Shown here: piece by piece, positions 60,573 to 64,000 of the stretch
How positions within the stretch are numbered: the stretch's first letter is position 1
Layout: every line of letters begins with the position of its first letter
DNA from: CAUZWH01 sp965224275
Lineage (GTDB): Bacteria > Pseudomonadota > Alphaproteobacteria > SHVV01
DNA: 64,000 nt
Assembly: GCA_965224275.1 (NCBI GenBank)
Contig: CBDCYR010000005.1
Span: forward strand, 372,001 to 436,000
Direction: 5' to 3'
Program-made: the position numbers and the translations under genes
The notes under the pieces: generated by a model
What the model was told of the DNA's origin: nothing
What the model saw: the letters and a program-made list of their open reading frames with translations, nothing else
Databases searched by the model: none

Positions 60573-61760
60573 TCAAGGCGCCTTGGTCTGAGTTTCGGCC
60601 ATGGGGTCGTTAGCCCGCCGTCCAACAAGTTGACTCCATTCGTCGTAAAAGACACGCACGCTTTCGTCATCCTGAGTTGCGTGTCCTTCATGACGACCGA
60701 AAATTCCGTACCGGGCTGCCCGCTCGCGGTTGGCTCGCGCGACGCACTCGACCGCAATTACGTCTTCGGGGACGTTACGTCCAAACGGCCCCCAAAACTC
60801 GTTGTGGTGCTCTATACGCATGGCGCGGTCTTGCGCGGATTCACCCTTTACGCCCAGTCCCCGCCACTCAACGAGTGTTTTCTCGGCGCTGAGCGCATTG
60901 GTCGTGTGAATCATCATCACGGTAGCGCGGCATACAAATACCGTATTCGGAAAGAGACCGACGACGCGGGTTTCGCCGGGATGTAGGCCAGGAAGGGTAT
61001 TGTCGCGCTGGCCAGAACTGCCGATGTTTTGATAGCTCTGCCGCGTCGGTTCGAGCGAAGCATGACCATGAGGATAGAAATGCCAAGGCGTATCGAAGTA
61101 CCCCTCTGTGCGGATTCCAACGCGACGGTTCAGATAGTGAAGATACTCATGGTACAGCTCCGTGCTCACCTCGTGCCATTGCTTCCAGTTAGCATCGACG
61201 ACTGCGCGATGCAGATGAAAAACCTCCAGTTCACCGGTTGCGAAAATGGAGGTCAGGCTCTCAAATGCATCACCTAAATAGTCGTCAAAAGAATTCGCCG
61301 ACGTATCCAAGTTGACGAACACTAAATCATGGCGGGTTTCCGCCCTAACTTCGCGTAAGCCCCGATCGGCCTTGCAGATCCCCGCTTCCTCGTATCCTTC
61401 TTCACGTGGAATCGAAATGCATTTGCCCGAGGTGTCATAAACCCAGTTGTGGAAAAGGCACGTCCATGACTTGGCATTGCCCGCAGCTTCTCGCAGCACC
61501 AGAGCAGAACGATGCGAGCAAGAGTTGATAAAGGCGCGGATTTGCCCATCATTGTCCCGGGCAACGATCAGTGGATACCCGGCGTACTCGAAGGTTCGGT
61601 AGTCGCAGGGAACCGGGATCTCGCTTTCGTGGCAGATGAATTTCCACGTCTTGCGAAAAACGAACTCCCGCTCATCGCGAAATATGTCGGGGTCTGTGTA
61701 TATTCTCGAGTCAACATAATCCCGTTCGTGCAGTGCAGTCTGGTGGGCCGAGCCTCCCAT
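60573..61760 (-). CDS. Rieske non-heme iron oxygenase, divergent (copy 8)
   Basis: A 395-residue oxygenase with Rieske ligands C81-S-H83 and C101-x2-H104, where the usual CPYHGW is CLFHNW. The iron site reads HEVSTELYHEYLH: a Glu (E201) replaces the common Asp, and the two His (H204 and H208) are three residues apart rather than four. This resembles carnitine- or betaine-oxygenase-like proteins more than the ring dioxygenases elsewhere in the window. It is divergent from a TRAP system. Lower G+C than most neighbours gives a slightly foreign look. Confidence 0.85.
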   Translation of the reverse strand: MGGSAHQTALHERDYVDSRIYTDPDIFRDEREFVFRKTWKFICHESEIPVPCDYRTFEYAGYPLIVARDNDGQIRAFINSCSHRSALVLREAAGNAKSWTCLFHNWVYDTSGKCISIPREEGYEEAGICKADRGLREVRAETRHDLVFVNLDTSANSFDDYLGDAFESLTSIFATGELEVFHLHRAVVDANWKQWHEVSTELYHEYLHYLNRRVGIRTEGYFDTPWHFYPHGHASLEPTRQSYQNIGSSGQRDNTLPGLHPGETRVVGLFPNTVFVCRATVMMIHTTNALSAEKTLVEWRGLGVKGESAQDRAMRIEHHNEFWGPFGRNVPEDVIAVECVARANRERAARYGIFGRHEGHATQDDESVRVFYDEWSQLVGRRANDPMAETQTKAP

Positions 61761-61840
61761 TCTTGCTCCGTCCTTGCCATGATCGCCTCAACCCAGAAGT
61801 CACCCAGTTTGTCGTCGTATTGTAGCCCGCAATAAACATA

Positions 61841-61951
61841 GCGCTCCAACGGCCTGCTGGAGAGCATCAACCATCACCTGGTCATGGCGGCCCGGGAGCT
61901 GGAAGGACGCGAGGCCGGCCCGAGCGCCGGGGTGATCGACAGCCAGAGCGT
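61841..61951 (+). mobile_element. 111-bp internal fragment of the IS5 element
   Basis: This stretch repeats, on the plus strand, the part of the IS5 transposase gene encoding SNGLLESINHHLVMAARE through AGVIDSQS, apparently without mismatch. Neither IS end is present. It lies in the 407-bp gap between the divergent Rieske and TRAP genes. Confidence 0.85.
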
Positions 61952-62167
61952 CAATTTCTATTTGCCGCAGTCTGGTGGCAATGTCCGAGGTAGCTCCCCG
62001 TTGGTCGGTGCGGCCATGAGTCGGAGCTGTTAACGCGGCGCCGATGCGTTGTATGCGCTGACGCGGCCATGATACGCTCCTCTTAACAATAAAATATCGT
62101 GTCGGTTCGATTGCCCGCATTCATTCGAAGCGGTGATCCGACTTCAAGCGACCAAGGGGAGGACAAC
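61952..62167 (+). promoter_or_regulatory. Upstream region of the second TRAP operon
   Basis: No gene is visible. A weak promoter-like pair, TTGTAT (62049-62054) and TACGCT (62073-62078), is 18 bp apart. AAGGGGAGGA ends the region just before the dctP ATG at 62168. Confidence 0.3.
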
Positions 62168-63178
62168 ATGATCCGTATCTGCAGCTTGTTACTCGTTGGG
62201 TTTATCGCGTTGGTGGCCATTACGTTCTCGAACAATGTCATGGCCGAAGAAGTAACGCTTCGAGCGGTGAGTTACACGCCGATCAACACTGAAACCTCGT
62301 CGCACTTCGCCAGATTCATTGACAAGGTCAACGCCGAGGGCAAGGGACTCGTGCAGATTAAATACCTTGGTGGCGCGCCGAAGGTCATGACCATTTTTGA
62401 GGTCGGTAACGCGGTCAGCAAGGGCAGTATCGATATCGCCAACGTAAGTGGAGTTTTCTATGCCTCCCTCGTGCCTGTCGCAAACGCAACGTTTTACTCC
62501 GAACACACCATTCAAGAACTGCGCAAAATGGGTGTCTGGAAATTGATCGTTGATATTCATCGGGAAAAGATGAACGTCCACTATCTAGCCCGCGCGCGCG
62601 ACCGCATGACCCTCAGTTACTTCGTCAACAAGAAAATTACCAAACCCGACTTCAGCGGCATGAAAATGCGATCAAGCACGCTGCATACGCCATTTATCAA
62701 AGCACTTGGCGGGACGCCGATCGAGACCGGGCTCCCTCAAATTTACCCTGCGCTCGAACGAGGCGTCGTTGACGGGCTCGGATTCGTGACCTCTCTGTTG
62801 ATGGATTTCCGTCTTCATGAAGTCGTCAAGTATCGCATTGAACCCAGTTTTTACCGGTTAGACATCGCGATTCTGGTCAATTCGCGGGTGTGGGAAAACA
62901 AGCTCAACAACGAGCAACGGGCGTTCCTCACCAAGATGGGAGAGTGGGTAGAAAGTATCAACGTGGAGGACATCGAGAAGGACAAAGCGGCCAAGAAGCG
63001 CCAGGAAGATGCCGGAATGAAGGTAATCCGGTTCACCGGACAGGATTGTATCGACTACATTCGCAAGGGCTACGAAGCCGGATGGGCCGCGGTTACCAAG
63101 CGCGATCCCGAAAACGCGAAGAAGCTCAGGAAACTGATCTACAATCCGGCCGCGATTGAAAAAGCATTCTGTTCGTAA
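62168..63178 (+). CDS. dctP: TRAP transporter substrate-binding protein (DctP type, second system)
   Basis: A 336-residue binding protein with a signal peptide of about 26 residues ending SNNVMA before EEVTLRAVSY. Family motifs are FSGMKMRSSTLHTPFIKALGGTP, with the ligand Arg, and LPQIYPALERGVVDG. It delivers an organic acid to the small and large permeases encoded next. ATG 62168 follows GGGGAGGA. Its sequence is quite different from the binding protein at 11069, so the ligands probably differ. Confidence 0.92.
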   Translation: MIRICSLLLVGFIALVAITFSNNVMAEEVTLRAVSYTPINTETSSHFARFIDKVNAEGKGLVQIKYLGGAPKVMTIFEVGNAVSKGSIDIANVSGVFYASLVPVANATFYSEHTIQELRKMGVWKLIVDIHREKMNVHYLARARDRMTLSYFVNKKITKPDFSGMKMRSSTLHTPFIKALGGTPIETGLPQIYPALERGVVDGLGFVTSLLMDFRLHEVVKYRIEPSFYRLDIAILVNSRVWENKLNNEQRAFLTKMGEWVESINVEDIEKDKAAKKRQEDAGMKVIRFTGQDCIDYIRKGYEAGWAAVTKRDPENAKKLRKLIYNPAAIEKAFCS

Positions 63179-63197
63179 TCCACATGACATCTCGGGC

Positions 63198-63231
63198 GGG
63201 GAACTGAAGCGCCGCAGGCGCCGCAGTCCCC
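63198..63231 (+). terminator. Intercistronic hairpin after the second dctP
   Basis: GGGGAACTG pairs with CAGTCCCC (one bulge), with GCGCC/GGCGC inside. It occupies the same position as the hairpin after the first dctP gene and may stabilise dctP mRNA or reduce read-through. Confidence 0.5.
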
Positions 63232-63259
63232 GGTTCGCGGGCTCGTGAGGCCACCTCGC

Positions 63260-63781
63260 ATGTTTGCTATGGCAGCGATCTATCGGGTGGTCCTCGAGCT
63301 CTGCGGGAGGCTCACCGGCCTCAGTATCGGCATCATTGCCGTTCTGGTTAGCGTCGACGTTCTAATCCGGAATCTGGGGTTCGCCCCTCTCTCCTGGCTG
63401 CTCGAATCTGTCGAATACACGTTGTACGCCACCACGTTCCTGGCGGCTCCGTGGGTGCTGAGCAAAGGTGCTCACGTTCGGGTCGACCTAATTATCGTTC
63501 TGCTACCCCCAAAGTTCCGTTATGGGCTCGAACTGCTGGTCGATGGGCTTGGCGCTACCATCTCGCTGATTCTGTTTTACTACAGTCTCGGCGAGGCCAT
63601 CGATTCCTACGCTCACGATCGGCTCATTTATAAGACTCTAACCGTGACCGAGTGGTGGTTTCTTGCCATCATTCCCTTCTCCAGTGCTCTTCTGGCGATT
63701 GGGTTTGTCCTGCGGATTCTTCGCACTGTCTCCCACGGCATTGGCGCCGTTGAGGGCACCCGTATCCCGGACGGGTTTTAG
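63260..63781 (+). CDS. dctQ: TRAP transporter small permease (DctQ type, second system)
   Basis: About 173 residues with four hydrophobic helices; DVLIRNLGFAPLSWLLESVEY and LAAPWVLSKGAHVRVDLI match DctQ. The frame also opens with GTG at 63245; ATG 63260 is preferred. It partners the large permease whose gene starts 3 bp after its stop. Confidence 0.87.
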   Translation: MFAMAAIYRVVLELCGRLTGLSIGIIAVLVSVDVLIRNLGFAPLSWLLESVEYTLYATTFLAAPWVLSKGAHVRVDLIIVLLPPKFRYGLELLVDGLGATISLILFYYSLGEAIDSYAHDRLIYKTLTVTEWWFLAIIPFSSALLAIGFVLRILRTVSHGIGAVEGTRIPDGF

Positions 63782-63784
63782 AGC

Positions 63785-64000
63785 ATGAGTTGGAGTGCGA
63801 CCCTGGCGTTGCTGCTCGGCGGCTACGTCTTTCTCATGGCAATCGGGCTTCCCGTCGCTTTTGCGTTTTTTGGCATCAACTTGGTGGGCGCATTTATGTT
63901 CCTGGGCGGCGAGATCGGTCTCCACCAACTCGCCCGCAATTCCATGGGCGCGCTGACAAATTTCATATTAACGCCGATTCCCCTCTTTCTGCTGATGGGC
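63785..64000 (+). CDS. dctM: TRAP transporter large permease, N-terminal part (cut by window end)
   Basis: Seventy-two codons from ATG 63785 are visible. The start MSWSATLALLLGGYVFLM, then IGLPVAFAFFGINLVGAFMF and ILTPIPLFLLMG, match the DctM N-terminus, as in the large permease at 9599. The gene continues past the window. Order here is P-Q-M, unlike the M-P-Q order of the first system. Confidence 0.9.
   Translation, partial: MSWSATLALLLGGYVFLMAIGLPVAFAFFGINLVGAFMFLGGEIGLHQLARNSMGALTNFILTPIPLFLLMG

Overview
The window is a high-GC, densely coded catabolic region that looks alphaproteobacterial. The evidence is the style of the Rieske, TRAP, hydantoinase and CaiB genes, dispersed REP-like hairpins of a type common in that class, and IS481, IS256, IS5/IS1031 and IS110-type insertion sequences. 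No rRNA, tRNA, CRISPR array, replication gene or phage module was seen. The species cannot be named from the sequence alone.

Layout. 1-4.8 kb: end of an EamA transporter, a PqqC/TenA-like protein, an M20 peptidase, a Rieske oxygenase and a meta-cleavage-type hydrolase. 4.87-6.19 kb: a 279-bp MITE-like element with an IS481 element inserted in its terminal CTAG. 6.2-13.8 kb: class III extradiol dioxygenase, second Rieske oxygenase, MBL-fold hydrolase, TRAP transporter (large permease, binding protein, small permease) and a 2-oxoglutarate oxygenase. 13.8-18.6 kb: two tiny ORFs, a lone molybdopterin hydroxylase large subunit, a frameshifted alpha/beta hydrolase and a third Rieske oxygenase. 18.75-20.15 kb: IS256 inside a REP-like hairpin. 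20.2-25.2 kb, minus strand: aconitase-type hydratase small and large subunits, ICL/PEPM lyase, NicX-like dihydroxypyridine dioxygenase, DUF1330 protein and amidohydrolase. 25.4-40.4 kb: fourth Rieske oxygenase, SDRs, two PaaK-like CoA ligases, amidohydrolases, HyuA/HyuB, VOC proteins, a cytosine-deaminase-like enzyme and a nitrilase-family amidase. 40.5-54.6 kb: three same-orientation copies of one 932-bp IS5/IS1031-type element, crotonase, CaiB-type CoA-transferase, alpha/beta hydrolase, SnoaL-like protein, a second nitrilase-family amidase, a frameshifted diguanylate cyclase, two substrate-binding-fold proteins and three tandem Rieske oxygenases, the third split by an IS copy. 55-64 kb: TetR regulator, SRPBCC protein, amidohydrolase, IS110 element, a 5'-truncated adenylate cyclase, an eighth Rieske oxygenase and a second TRAP system cut off by the window end.

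How it may work (inference): TRAP systems import organic acids. Up to eight Rieske oxygenases hydroxylate or demethylate ring compounds, but no reductase or ferredoxin is encoded here. Extradiol and NicX-type dioxygenases open carbocyclic and N-heterocyclic rings. Hydrolases, hydantoinase, deaminase and amidases release nitrogen. CoA ligases, CoA-transferase, crotonase, SDRs, hydratase and lyase carry fragments to central metabolism. The strongest candidate for a little-described pathway is the 20.2-25.2 kb cluster. Several genes are broken by IS insertion or single-base frameshifts, so the region is either turning over rapidly or contains some sequence errors.
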